NCBI GenBank assembly: GCA_036583965.1
Contig: JAZBQD010000030.1
Location: forward strand, 51,461,551-51,525,550
DNA length: 64,000 nt
From: Prunella strophiata
Taxonomy: Eukaryota > Chordata > Aves > Passeriformes > Prunellidae
Reading direction: 5' to 3'
Below are positions 51,501 to 60,412 of the stretch, in pieces; the stretch's first letter is position 1, and every line of letters starts with the position of its first letter. Under the pieces are notes generated by a model. The model ran no database searches and was not told the DNA's origin. It worked only from the letters and a program-made list of their open reading frames with translations. Position numbers and translations under genes: made by a program.

Positions 51501-53721
51501 GCTTCTTCTGTGTCTGTCCTGCTGTCTTCACTGCAGCTGAAATGGCAAGTTGTCTTGTGTTTGTCAGCTGGGGAACTGTGGCAGAACTGAGGCTGGGACT
51601 CAAGTGAGACACCGCTTTGGGCTCTCTACCTCTACAAGCCCCTGAAAGTCCATAAGCTTGTGGTTGCTCTGTCTAATCCTTGGCTCCAAAAGAGACAGGT
51701 GTCACTATTAGGAACTTGCCTGGACTAAGACAATATGCAGTATGCTTTCACTAGCATCTAAAATTGTGACTAGATGTCACCTAGGCCCATGTGTTGGAGA
51801 TCTAGTTCAATACCACGTAAAGTAATGGTCAGGAGGTTTTGCTGTGAATATCAAATGAACAACTAGTTTGAAAGATAATTCTCCATAATGTAACAATAGA
51901 TTTTTGAAAAAAAAAAAAAAATTGTACCTGTTTGGTTTTTATTTTGTCTAATTTAGATTAACCAGACAGAAACAGGGAAGCAGTGTATTTATTCTTTAAC
52001 ACCTTGCTGCAGATAAGGCATCTTTCTTTATTCTTTTGGAAGCAAAGCAATTCCTGATCTACAAAAAGATTTTTCAAAAGTTCTATTCATTTTAATGCTA
52101 CATTTTTTGGGTGTCCTTTTTGGCAAGTTGCAGTGGACCTGTTCTGAACAGCATATAAAGCAAACACCTTTCAAGAGTAAGACTTTTTATGGTGTCTGAA
52201 ATTGGTCCAAACCCTCACATATTATTACTGTAGCTAGGGTCTTCTGTATGTTACACTATAGTACAGTACAGTAAAGTATAAACTAATTTTCTAAATATAG
52301 GAAATCTGTTACTACATGATGTTTCTAATCCTGCAAATGCTCAATGAGACCACAATATAAATACAAGCAACATACATACACATGTCTGTTTGCAGAATCA
52401 GCCCCACCACTACAGGATTTTCATCCTAAAATGTTTCAGAGTATAGTTATCCAAAGGATGACAAATTTCTATAATGGGATTCCTTAATTCTCCATTTATT
52501 TTGACCTTGTGCCAATTTCATTAAGCAGTCACACACCATTTTAGGTAGATATTGAGAACTCCCTAAAAAAATATTTGGCTTCAGACTTATGGAAGGCTGT
52601 ATTACAGTATACACTTTAGGACAATACCCTTTCTTGAAGCTTCAGATGAGGTGAATAGAACTTCAGGTTCCAAAGAACACAATGGTGCCCATATATGTGA
52701 AGAAGACTACACATACTTGCCATTGCTGGGATTTGATTCAGTATTCATTGAATCAGAAAGTGATTTTTGTCTCACTGAGTCCATTTACCCGCAACTATAT
52801 TCTATGAACCTTCTAATAATTCAGTAAGCTCATAATTTTTATTAAAGAACCTCACATTGAGAGTCCCTCTCTTTTATTATTGAAATGTTTTAATGCCTTG
52901 TGATGAGTACTCTTAGCTGTTTAACACTGTGGCTGAAGTGCATGGAATCATAGAATGTCTCAGTTGGAAAAGACCTTTAAGATCATTGAGTCCAACCATT
53001 AACCTGGCACCACCAAGTCCACCACTAAACCATGTCCCTAAATGCAACAGAAGAGTGCTCAATCAGTGGTATGCTGTCCTGAATGACTGAAAACTCAGAT
53101 CAGAAACATCTTGAGGAGTGTTCTGCATTTCCCCATCATCCTCCCTTATCCTTCTGTGCTTGTCATGGCTTGAGAATTGGCATGCTCAAAATTCAAGTAG
53201 TAATAAAAATTATTAAAAATCTCTGATTTTTGAGACCCTTACACTCTTGACACCACACATTTTAAATTAATTGTTTGTGAGCTATTAAATAGGAAATTTA
53301 ACTAAATCATATATATAATTAATCTATGAAGTTATTTTTCTATATAAACACTTTCAGTACATTTAGGTTATCAGAAGTTTCTGATTTGTTCTAGTGCCAG
53401 ATGCTTCTACACATTGACCTCTCATTGTTAATATCTTTTCTCTTTCTCTTCCTTAGTTACAAGAAGCCAGACACAGAAAGTTATGAAGCACAAGCTCAAG
53501 GGCGCATGAAGCCACTCACTCCTTCTCAAATCAGTGTTCACATTGGAATGGATGACAGGAGGAGGGATTCTTCCAAACCATCTCCCTGGGATCAGACAAG
53601 CCAAGTGTCCCTCTCTTCCCTGGCTTCAGACAGGCTGCCGAGACGCAATGGTTTCATTCGGGAGGAAGGGGGCAAGTGGTCATTGCTCATAAATAAAGCA
53701 GATGAAGAACTGTACATCTGA
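24997..53721 (+). CDS. ATP7B: ATP7B copper-transporting P1B-type ATPase, 21 coding exons, five frame disruptions
   Basis: Copper ATPase of the trans-Golgi that loads cuproenzymes and exports excess copper (family knowledge). The 21 exons total 4602 nt; ignoring net indels this is a protein of about 1532 aa (human 1465). Six copper-binding motifs lie at residues 136, 220, 332, 432, 555 and 631 (GMTCxxC, with GMHCKSC as the third). Then follow the TGE actuator motif (917-919), CPC in the membrane (1042-1044), DKTGT with phosphorylated Asp1086, SEHPLG with His1128, TGDN (1290-1293) and GDGVND (1336-1341). The start ATG has a good context (A at -3, G at +4) and an in-frame TGA at 24952 upstream. 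Oddities are single-base frame breaks at about 31450, 32318, 34056, 35432 and 42421, so the literal sequence stops at 31498-31500 after about 179 codons. Gene identity is certain; whether this copy is functional is not. Confidence 0.95.
25251..25284 (+). repeat. GT microsatellite just after ATP7B exon 1
   Basis: A nearly pure (GT)n tract starting six bases past the donor of exon 1. Confidence 0.9.
25946..26080 (+). mobile_element. tRNA-Ile-derived SINE (TguSINE1-like)
   Basis: The head AGCTCAGTTGGTTGGAGCAT resembles tRNA-Ile through its AAT anticodon region and B box (GGTTTGATTCC). The tail GATGATCTTTGTGGGTCCC and GATTCTGTG is CR1-type. This composite structure is that of the songbird TguSINE1. 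It is not a working tRNA gene. Confidence 0.85.
26081..31209. other. Remainder of ATP7B intron 1
   Basis: A region around 27.2-27.8 kb is more GC-rich and gives several overlapping short frames. None has a recognisable domain. Nothing else is identified. Confidence 0.5.
31210..32443 (+). CDS. ATP7B: ATP7B exon 2, copper-binding domains 1-4, two frame breaks
   Basis: The exon is 1234 nt, the same as I recall for human exon 2. It carries GMTCQSC twice, GMHCKSC and GMTCSSC. Reading starts in one frame, shifts at 31450 and shifts back near 32318, so the exon length is unchanged. The exon ends in phase 1 before GTAACA. Confidence 0.92.
31450..31450 (+). other. Frame break 1 in ATP7B exon 2 (+1)
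   Basis: After KVSL an extra A changes the frame. The conserved domain continues one base later as [20 protein letters not shown]. The unshifted frame meets TGA at 31498-31500. Confidence 0.88.
32309..32328 (+). other. Frame break 2 in ATP7B exon 2 (-1 or +2)
   Basis: The frame reading [10 protein letters not shown] runs into TAG at 32327-32329, while the family sequence resumes in another frame at [16 protein letters not shown]. The exact base cannot be placed. Confidence 0.85.
32444..33974. other. ATP7B intron 2, nothing recognised
   Basis: AT-rich intron sequence without repeats or exons that I can identify. The introns between exons 3 and 8 are likewise unremarkable. Confidence 0.5.
33975..34212 (+). 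CDS. ATP7B: ATP7B exon 3, copper-binding domain 5, one frame break
   Basis: Acceptor TTCAAG, donor GTAATA. It is 238 nt, whereas phases on both sides require a multiple of three. It opens [15 protein letters not shown] and, after the break, reads [13 protein letters not shown] and [19 protein letters not shown]. Confidence 0.88.
34046..34066 (+). other. Frame break 3 in ATP7B exon 3 (+1)
   Basis: Between EPPRQG and SDALPDSP the frame advances by one base. Without the shift, the GMTCASC motif of domain 5 would be lost. Confidence 0.8.
35316..35480 (+). CDS. ATP7B: ATP7B exon 4, one frame break
   Basis: Acceptor CTGCAG, donor GTAAGT. It is 165 nt where human exon 4, by cDNA numbering, is 164. 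It encodes [18 protein letters not shown] and [17 protein letters not shown], then shifts. Confidence 0.9.
35432..35432 (+). other. Frame break 4 in ATP7B exon 4 (+1)
   Basis: An extra base after GFEA (GAAGCC|T|ACCATC). The unshifted frame ends in TAA five codons later; one base on, the frame reads [16 protein letters not shown]. Confidence 0.88.
36311..36472 (+). CDS. ATP7B: ATP7B exon 5, copper-binding domain 6
   Basis: The 162-nt exon, phase 0 on both sides, starts [20 protein letters not shown]. Copper-binding Cys pair intact. The preceding intron (35481-36310) shows nothing else. Confidence 0.95.
37905..37981 (+). CDS. ATP7B: ATP7B exon 6
   Basis: The 77-nt exon ([20 protein letters not shown]) links domain 6 to the first membrane segment. 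The donor is CA|GTAAGT, phase 2. Confidence 0.94.
38344..38518 (+). CDS. ATP7B: ATP7B exon 7, first membrane segments
   Basis: The 175-nt exon carries [20 protein letters not shown] and [16 protein letters not shown], two hydrophobic helices. Confidence 0.95.
39068..39301 (+). CDS. ATP7B: ATP7B exon 8, membrane segments 3-4
   Basis: The 234-nt exon begins [20 protein letters not shown] and includes [20 protein letters not shown] and [17 protein letters not shown]. The GG kink of P1B ATPases is present. Confidence 0.96.
39488..39579 (+). CDS. ATP7B: ATP7B exon 9
   Basis: The 92-nt exon encodes [20 protein letters not shown], the entry to the actuator domain. The human protein has Ser where Gly opens this exon. 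Confidence 0.94.
39699..39826 (+). CDS. ATP7B: ATP7B exon 10, actuator domain
   Basis: The 128-nt exon encodes [20 protein letters not shown] and ends in MADESLIT, with the Gly of the TGE dephosphorylation motif split at the junction. Confidence 0.95.
40909..41063 (+). CDS. ATP7B: ATP7B exon 11, actuator domain
   Basis: The 155-nt exon opens [20 protein letters not shown] and completes TGE. The usual Ala after TGE is Pro here. It ends VEEAQMSK in phase 0. Confidence 0.95.
41251..41385 (+). CDS. ATP7B: ATP7B exon 12, membrane segment 5
   Basis: The 135-nt exon ([20 protein letters not shown]...) carries a hydrophobic helix. The intron after it contains a SINE. Confidence 0.95.
41491..41609 (+). 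mobile_element. Second tRNA-Ile-derived SINE, in ATP7B intron 12
   Basis: Starts AGCTCAGTTGGTTAGATAAT and carries the CR1-type tail TTGATGATCCTTGTGGGTCC. It lacks about nine bases of the tRNA head, between the A box and the anticodon, relative to the copy at 25946. Confidence 0.85.
42244..42439 (+). CDS. ATP7B: ATP7B exon 13, CPC copper site, one frame break
   Basis: It is 196 nt where human exon 13 is 195. It encodes [19 protein letters not shown] and [15 protein letters not shown], then an extra base before LEMAH. The acceptor is TTGCAG and the donor GTTAAT is weak. Confidence 0.92.
42421..42421 (+). other. Frame break 5 in ATP7B exon 13 (+1)
   Basis: An extra T lies between the codons for KP and LEMAH. 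The unshifted frame reads SGNGTSG and stops in the intron. Confidence 0.88.
42551..42581 (+). repeat. 31-base T homopolymer in ATP7B intron 13
   Basis: Uninterrupted T run; the length is probably unreliable in any assembly. The rest of intron 13 (to 43965) and intron 14 (44149-45689) hold nothing recognised. Confidence 0.85.
43966..44148 (+). CDS. ATP7B: ATP7B exon 14, phosphorylation domain
   Basis: The 183-nt exon begins [13 protein letters not shown] with the phosphorylated Asp and includes SSEHPLG with the His equivalent to human H1069, the commonest Wilson disease residue. Confidence 0.96.
45690..45888 (+). CDS. ATP7B: ATP7B exon 15, nucleotide-binding domain
   Basis: The 199-nt exon encodes [20 protein letters not shown] and a variable loop ending LLESQ. 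It is 30 nt longer than the human exon, in the loop between strands. Confidence 0.94.
47068..47214 (+). CDS. ATP7B: ATP7B exon 16, nucleotide-binding domain
   Basis: The 147-nt exon encodes [20 protein letters not shown] and [14 protein letters not shown]. It has phase 1 at both ends. Confidence 0.95.
48296..48438 (+). CDS. ATP7B: ATP7B exon 17
   Basis: The 143-nt exon encodes [20 protein letters not shown] and the TGDN motif ([19 protein letters not shown]). Confidence 0.96.
49688..50025 (+). mobile_element. CR1 fragment in ATP7B intron 17
   Basis: The plus strand shows the CR1 block from GAGGGATCTGGACAGGCTGC through CATGAGCCAGAGTGTGCCCA and GGTGGCCAAGAAGGCCAATG, followed by a piece of the 3' end. 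It is internally deleted. Confidence 0.85.
50275..50478 (+). CDS. ATP7B: ATP7B exon 18, hinge motif
   Basis: The 204-nt exon includes [20 protein letters not shown] and [17 protein letters not shown]. The preceding intron contains a CR1 fragment. Confidence 0.96.
50589..50706 (+). CDS. ATP7B: ATP7B exon 19, membrane segment 7
   Basis: The 118-nt exon ([20 protein letters not shown]...) includes the YN pair that forms part of the transmembrane copper site. Confidence 0.95.
51442..51544 (+). CDS. ATP7B: ATP7B exon 20, membrane segment 8, GC donor
   Basis: The 103-nt exon encodes [20 protein letters not shown] and [13 protein letters not shown] with the copper-binding Met and Ser. The exon must end at AAATG|GCAAGT to join exon 21 in frame, so the donor is GC rather than GT. 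Confidence 0.93.
51545..53456. other. ATP7B intron 20
   Basis: GC-AG intron with only a short reverse CR1 piece at 52943-53045 and AT-rich tracts. Confidence 0.6.
52943..53045 (-). mobile_element. Short CR1 3' end fragment, reverse orientation
   Basis: Begins GGAATCATAGAATGTCTCAG, then the characteristic AAAAGACCTTTAAGATCATT and GAGTCCAACCATTAACC blocks. Confidence 0.85.
53457..53721 (+). CDS. ATP7B: ATP7B exon 21 (terminal coding exon)
   Basis: Cytosolic tail [20 protein letters not shown] ... [12 protein letters not shown] ... ending DEELYI and TGA. The human trileucine trafficking signal corresponds to LLI here. Confidence 0.95.
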
Positions 53722-56643
53722 AGCTCTGGACTCTTAGTACAGGGGGAAATGTTCCTCCTCCCCAGTCAGAGGAGGGACTGACTTATTTCATCAACAGCTT
53801 CAGTGTTGTAAGTGAAGTATTCCTTCAGCTCATAAGACAATTGCAACTCAGCTCAGTGTCGGGTTGTATGGATTGTGGATTTTTTTTTCAGGTCGCCAGT
53901 TATTTCTAGTTATGGGAATAATCTGTGGCACTATAGTGAACTGGCTTGTTTGCACACAGCATTTAGTGAAATAATGTAAAATTGTAATTTTCAGAGTCTA
54001 AACGAATTTCTCTGTGACTCTTTGCTAGGAACCAAATTTCATACTTTTCACTCTTTCAAACTTCATTACTTCAAGATCACAGGAAGCAAGAGTATTTTCA
54101 GAGCTGCCAAATATTAATTGTGCCTAAATGGCACAAGGAACTATGCACAAGCAATGGCATAAGGAACTCTTTGGTCAGAAGTTGAATTTTTACACAGAAT
54201 CCCAACTAGTCATGTCACTGTGAGAACTCTTTGTGTTTAGGATTCATGGCATCTCCTGGGACCAAAAATGCTTTGTTGTTTCACCTGCTATAACTCTCTG
54301 AATGATCCTTTTCAAAGATTTTCACTTCCTTTGAGGTATTGCATCCTTTTGATGCACATTTCTACTGCTCTCTTTGATTTTCTCCTTTGCTCCATATGAG
54401 CATAAGAGCTCCATATTTCACCTTTTTCTTGCAAAAGAGATCTTCTATGAGTTATCATTATGTTTACAGGTATTCCTGTTTGGGACAAATGCCTTTAAGT
54501 CACCAGGAACCATTCTGTTCCAATTGAAATCCATAAAGGCAGAACAGTTCCTGGTACCAGTTATCCCAGTTATACCTTGCTGGACCCCAGGGAGCTCCTT
54601 GGAGTTGGGCAGTTGTCTGTCTCTTTCCTCTGACAGAGTGAAGAGTTTATGCCAGTGTGAGCAAAGGTGATATCTACCTTGGTATGACTGAGCAGAACTA
54701 GCAGCTAGTGTTACTCCAGCATAGCTGAACAGAGTGAGATTATTGCATAACTTAACCCCAGCTTGCTGGTTGCTTAAAATGCAGCTAAAAGATTAAATTC
54801 TAAAGGTGGAAAAATGGCCTTAAAGTGGGCTTCTATTTGCCATCATATGAATAAATGACAGGACCTGAACTAAGAAAATTTGTAATTTAAATTTGTATTT
54901 ATATTTTGCATTGGTTTTAGTTCCCCTCTGCATTTCAATCAAAGTGCTGAACAACAGGTTTTTTTGCTTTAACATCTTTACCAATGCTTGCAGTAACTTC
55001 ATCCCTGCGGATGTCAGATTCACCCCTTAACACTTTTTATAGCCAGGAGAGTAGAAATCAACAGCTTGGTGCACTGGATCCAGTTCCAGAACACTGTGCT
55101 GTCCAGCTATGGGACTCTGATGTAAGAAGAATTTTATAGTCGAATTTAGAAACTGAAAGAAAAGGAAATACTTTGCTAAACAACATGAAATAACTATTTC
55201 TTTTCATTGACTGAAATATAGAGCTGTTTCTAACACGGGTTCAAATCCTGCTTCTCCTAATGTAAAAATGAAAGACAAGTCAGAGAGGAAAAGAATTGTT
55301 CTGAAAGCATTGGATGGATCTTTCTATTTTCTCAGCATTGTCTTAAATATAATTACAAATCAGTTTTAAAACTCTATATAAGTAGAGATTACTTTCACTT
55401 TTCAAACATGCCATAGGTGCATATCCCTGTGGGAAAGAGGGTCTGAAGTTTTACTATTCTGTATTTTCTTACCAGCCCTTACAGTAAAAATATGCTTTGG
55501 GTTTTTAAAAAAAAAAATCAAACAAATGACTGTGTGTCTTTTTCTTCTTTTATTGAGGGATTCAGAATAAAAAGAGCATAAACAGGGATTGTTGGATTGC
55601 AGGGTACATATGCACAAGGTTTTGTGACTGCTCTGTGATCTGTTTCAGGCAGGATATATAGGAGGGAAAAAGAGACAGTGTTGTTTCATGTTGAGACAGG
55701 TGAGGTTGCAAACACGTTAAAGGGTGGAAATAGGATTCAAAATCATCTTGGGGAATTGGACAGAACCAGGAAACTTTGCAAACAGAACAGAGAGAGGAAT
55801 TAAAGGTCAACATAGCTGAAAAAGGTCAGGTAGTTGTCTGGTATTCCTTTTGTGACCCATTCTAACAACACAGTGGTCCTGCAAAATGTAGAGAAACACA
55901 GAGAGGTATAAAGTCTGTATCACCTATATGACAAAATACCTCATTCTGTTCTGCTCTGGAGAGGCATCAGCTGAAATAACAGGTCTAGTTTTGTATGTCA
56001 TGCTTGTTAAGAAAAACTAGTTCAGAGAAGAGCAATGTGATTTAACAGAAATCTAGAAAATGTGAGAATGTAAGTATATGAGAATGACAAATAGAAGAAG
56101 ATTGATGGAGTTTGAGTAATTTTGTCTACAGAATACCATAAGGAAATACAAGTCTCAAGACACAAAGAGAACAATTTATTCCTTTCATCTTTTCAGTGTC
56201 TTTTATGTTCCTGGATAGAACAAGAATAGAATAGGCTTATTTAACCAAAGAATATTTAGATTAGTCACTAGGGAGGAACTGTGTAACAGGAAAGATTGTG
56301 GAGCACTGGAAGAGGTTTCAGATGGGGGCTCTTCAGATGCAGGTGGCAATCAGATACATATTTGGTGATAATGTAGCCAGAAGTGAATCCTCCTGTGGGG
56401 CAGGCAGTTGCCCTACACCAGATCCTGACCTTCTCCTCAGATGGGCTTTCTCTTATTTCTGTGAAATAATTTTTTGAACCAAAATATTATTGGAGTAGAT
56501 GACTGACCACACTATTCTGCTCTCAAGAAGTGCTGAAGAACCAGAAGATTGACTTATTTCATACTTGAAATGAACTGGAAAAAGTTTGCTCATTATATTT
56601 GCATAATGTCTTAGGCTTTAAATGGCTGTGAAACTTGCATAAA
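53722..56643 (+). other. ATP7B 3' UTR and downstream flank
   Basis: No gene seen. Candidate polyadenylation signals are AATAAA at 54850-54855 and at 55566-55571, and ATTAAA at 54792-54797. The true 3' end cannot be fixed from sequence. Confidence 0.4.
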
Positions 56644-57312
56644 TCATGGAGTCATAGAATGGTTTGGGCTGAAAGGGTCCTTAGAATTCATCTAGTCCAA
56701 CTCCCCTGCCATGGTCAGGGAGAGCTTCCACTTGACCAGGTTGCTCAGAGCTCCATCCAACCTGTCTTTGAGCACTGTCAGGGATGGGGCTCCCATAACT
56801 TCTCTGAGCAACCTGTGCCAGTGCCTCACCACCCTCACAGTAAAGAATTTCTTCCTAATATTTAATGTAAATGTACCCACTGTCAGTTTAAAGCCATTCC
56901 CCCTTGTCTAATCACTACATGTCCTTGTCAAAAGTCCCTCTCCAGCTCTTTCACAGCCACTTTTAGGCACTGGAAGGTGCTCTAAGGTCTCCTTGGAGCC
57001 TTCTCTTCTCCAGGCTGAGCAGCCCCAGCTCTCTCAGCCTGCCTTCCTGGCAGAGGTTTTCCAGCTCTCTGAGCAGCTTTATGCCCTGCTCTGTAGTTGT
57101 TCCAGCAGGTCCATGTCCTTCTTAGGTTGGGGGCCCCAGAGCTGGATGCAGCACTCCAGGTGGGGTCTCAGAGTGGAGCAGAGAGGCAGAATTCCCTTCC
57201 CCCTGCTGGCCATGCTGCACTGGATGCAGCCCAGGATATGGTTGGCTTTCTGGGCTGCAAGCACACACTGCTGGGTCATGTTAACTTCTCATCAACCAAG
57301 ACCCCCAAGGCA
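56644..57312 (-). mobile_element. CR1 fragment, reverse orientation
   Basis: The plus strand starts GGAGTCATAGAATGGTTTGG, the typical reversed CR1 end. The minus strand encodes KKFFTVRVVRHWHRLLREV and PHLECCIQLWGPQPKKD of CR1 ORF2. It is about 670 bp, broken by frameshifts. Confidence 0.9.
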
Positions 57313-60095
57313 AAAATGTCTATGAGAAAGAATAGTTATACATAGTCAGGAAAAATAAATATAGGTGATAGTTCCAACACTTGTGACCATGTGCTCTTGT
57401 TAAACTTGAGCTCCTGATGCACATCCAGTCTCACTGGGAGGGTGTATGAGGTGGAGCTCAGAGTTTGCATTTCTGCCTGATGTAATTACAAACTGTCCTT
57501 GTCCCCACTGGGCCCACCTGCCTGCAGCCCCCAGCAGAGTGAGGTACTGGCCTGGGACTGCTGCCTGTGCTGGCCCTACAGCAAAAGAGCTGGAGGAAGG
57601 AGCCTGAGAGGATGGACTCGTGGACTCCGTAAGCTCAGTGCCCCAGGTGCTCAGCAGTGTGCCACACTTGTCCTCTTTCCCAGGACTGAGTATTTTGATG
57701 GATTAGACAGTATGGAGCAACTTTTCAAATCCCAGTTTTGATCTCAGGTGTCTGCATTGTGCATGTTCTCCCAGCACGACTCAGTTGCTGCCTATCTGAT
57801 GGTAAGTGTTGATATATCTGATGATTTACAGGGGACATCCAGTTATTTTGTTCTGGGAAAAACTTCGTGAGTCTTTTGTTGTAACTTTTAAGTTCTTTTT
57901 TAATTAACACAGAAGACATTGAATGAATCAGATCTTTGACTTCCATGTTATTTTTAGTGCAATAGCTCAGGAATACTGTTGCCTGCTAAGTTTTTCAACT
58001 GTTTTTCTTTTCTTGTTATAGTTTGCCATACAATTTTTGGTGCCCTAAGTTCACAGGAAAAAAATTATTCCATTTAATTTCCTCCTCCTTTCCCATTTTT
58101 TTGAAGCAAATAAGCTGTCTGATTTCTATCCGAGCTGATTACAACCTTTCTCTGACTAAGTATTCATTCAACGATTATATTTTCTCTAAATGCACTTGTG
58201 TGTGAAGAAAAAGAATGAGTAGGTGGTGAAATTATACAATGGTGTGCAGGGATGTGAAATCAGATAACACTGAAATGTCGGATTTAATTTCCTCTACTAA
58301 GATGCCAACAGCAAGCCCGTTGGTTTTCAGTGAGAAATTGTTTGAGAGTCACAACAAAAGAAGTGGTGAAGCGCAAAACATCCTGCTCACATGTGAGTCT
58401 CAGACAGACATAAGCACAGGAGGAGACAGATTAACTCCTCTCCTTGTCTCCAGTTAAAAGCACCAAGGCTTTGCAGGCAAGTACAGCCCGCCCACAGGCT
58501 CTCCGTGCAATGATCTGATTTTCATGATTGATTTATCATCATGCTTAAAATGATGATTTCTGAAGGCTCCCCTGGTGCTGCAGGAGAAGGTGAAGGGATG
58601 TGGCAGGGGGAGGTGTGTGTTGTTTTTCCCCCTGGACATTCAGCCTGCCCCAGGTGGAGGTGTGTCCCGGGGAGGTTTGTGCTGGCCAGCGCTGAGCAGT
58701 TCTGTGCTCCGGGGGGAGGTTTGGATCGGGGGGCTGTGCCACTCAGCAGCCAGCACCTCACCTCGTGGGGGACCAGGAGATGTCACTGCAGGTCCAGTCC
58801 AAGCCACAGAAACCCCTTAATCTGCAAAGCATCTGAAGATCCTGGTTACCAGCAAGGGGAAAAATGTAAAGGGAGAGTGTAATTAATGTCTAAAATTTTG
58901 GTCTGACAATACTATATAGCCCAGGAATGGATTTTAGGCTAGTGTGTGTTTGCCTTGAACTCTGAACTGGTACTTCATATTATTTGATGCTTAAGTAAAT
59001 CCTGAGTTGCACAGATGTATCTGCTGAAATAGCTTTCTTTTTCCTTTGACAAGCGGAGATTCAAGGAGAAAAGCTGCACTGCAGGAAGCCAAAGCAAGGT
59101 GCCTGCATCCTCAGGACAAACCTGCACCTTGTGGTGCGAGTTTAAACTCCCCAGGGAGCTGAGGGTGCAAGACTGCTTGGCTGGTGGGGTTCTGTTTTAA
59201 GTAGACCTTAGGGAAAAGTCACAGCAACCCTTGGCTTTCCTGCAGGGCACCACATCAGGCTCTGCAACATCAGCCACTGAGGGCTGAGCCACGTGTAGCC
59301 CACGAGCAGGGTGCCAGCAGGTTTCACTCTGACAGCGCTCACGTCCACCACACCCAGCTCACTCAGGCAGCTCACTGGCAAAATTTTACTCACCAAGGCA
59401 AATCAGCCCTTTCCCTGAAGCCTGCCTGTGTGCTCCAGCCATGCAGGGAAGGGTGGCAGTGCCAGTCTCTGAGAGACTCTCCAGCATCCTCGCAGAAAGG
59501 GGCCTCTCTTCCAAGGGTTAATTTCATTTTAAGATACCTCTGCATTGCAGTTGCAAATCTGAGTGGCTGGGAGCAACCTGCTGAACAGGAGAGGGCTCAT
59601 TAAATATATACTGTCACTGATTTATAAGAGAGTGCAGAGACAATATAATTACAGTAATTATGTCAGAATCTTGCTGCAGAGCTGCCATTTGTGTTGAGAA
59701 TTTTATCCTCTCGCTATGGCAGGAGGATTTAAAAACCTCATACATCTGCCAATATATTTGTGCCACAACTAACTTGCTCAGAATGCTTTTATTTGATCAT
59801 TCTCTTTACAGACCATGGAGCTTTTACAGTGTTTCATCATCTTAGGGATGAACAAGAGGTAGACAAGGCATTTGGGTAGCGTGCTGCTTTCTTCATGTCC
59901 ATGGGGAAGGCAAATTTAGGCTGCAAAGAGGACCTGGCCAAGGCCACATTACAAAGGGAAAATTTAAAATTGCAGCTCAGAAGAAGCTGCTGAAAGGGTG
60001 GCTTGGGTGGCCTGTATACTCACCTGCCTCTGCTGGTGCAGGTACCTACAGGTGGGAAAGGTGGGCTGAGAAATCAGTGTGTGTAAAGTGAGGTG
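57313..60095. other. Intergenic stretch with no recognised gene
   Basis: A G/C-richer patch near 58.55-58.8 kb gives overlapping short frames on both strands. No domain, RNA or transposon is recognised. Confidence 0.45.
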
Positions 60096-60412
60096 TAAGC
60101 TCTTCTCTGGAACATGCTCCAGCACCTCAATGTCCTTCTTGTCAGTGAGGGGCCCAGAACTGGATGTGGGATTTGAGGTGCAGCTTCACCAGTGCTGAGC
60201 TCAGGGACACAATCCCTGCCCTGGTCCTGCTGGCCACACTATTGCTGATCCAGGCCAGGATGCCACTGGCCTTCTTGGCCACCTGGGCACAGTCAGGTTC
60301 AGTTGTTGCTGACCAGCACCCCCAGGTCCTTTTCTGCCAGGCATATTTCCAGACACTCTTCCCCCAGCCTGTAGCACTGCAAGGAGTTGTTGTGACCCAA
60401 GTGCAGGGTTGA
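60096..60412 (-). mobile_element. CR1 fragment, reverse orientation
   Basis: Contains reversed CR1 blocks such as GGGGCCCAGAACTGGATG, CTGGCCACACTATTGCTGAT and TTGGCCACCTGGGCACAGTC. Confidence 0.85.

Noticed and set aside
24997..53721. Calling ATP7B a processed pseudogene
   Set aside because: It keeps all introns, splice sites and conserved synteny. A disabled unprocessed gene or sequence error remains possible, so it is reported as a gene with breaks.
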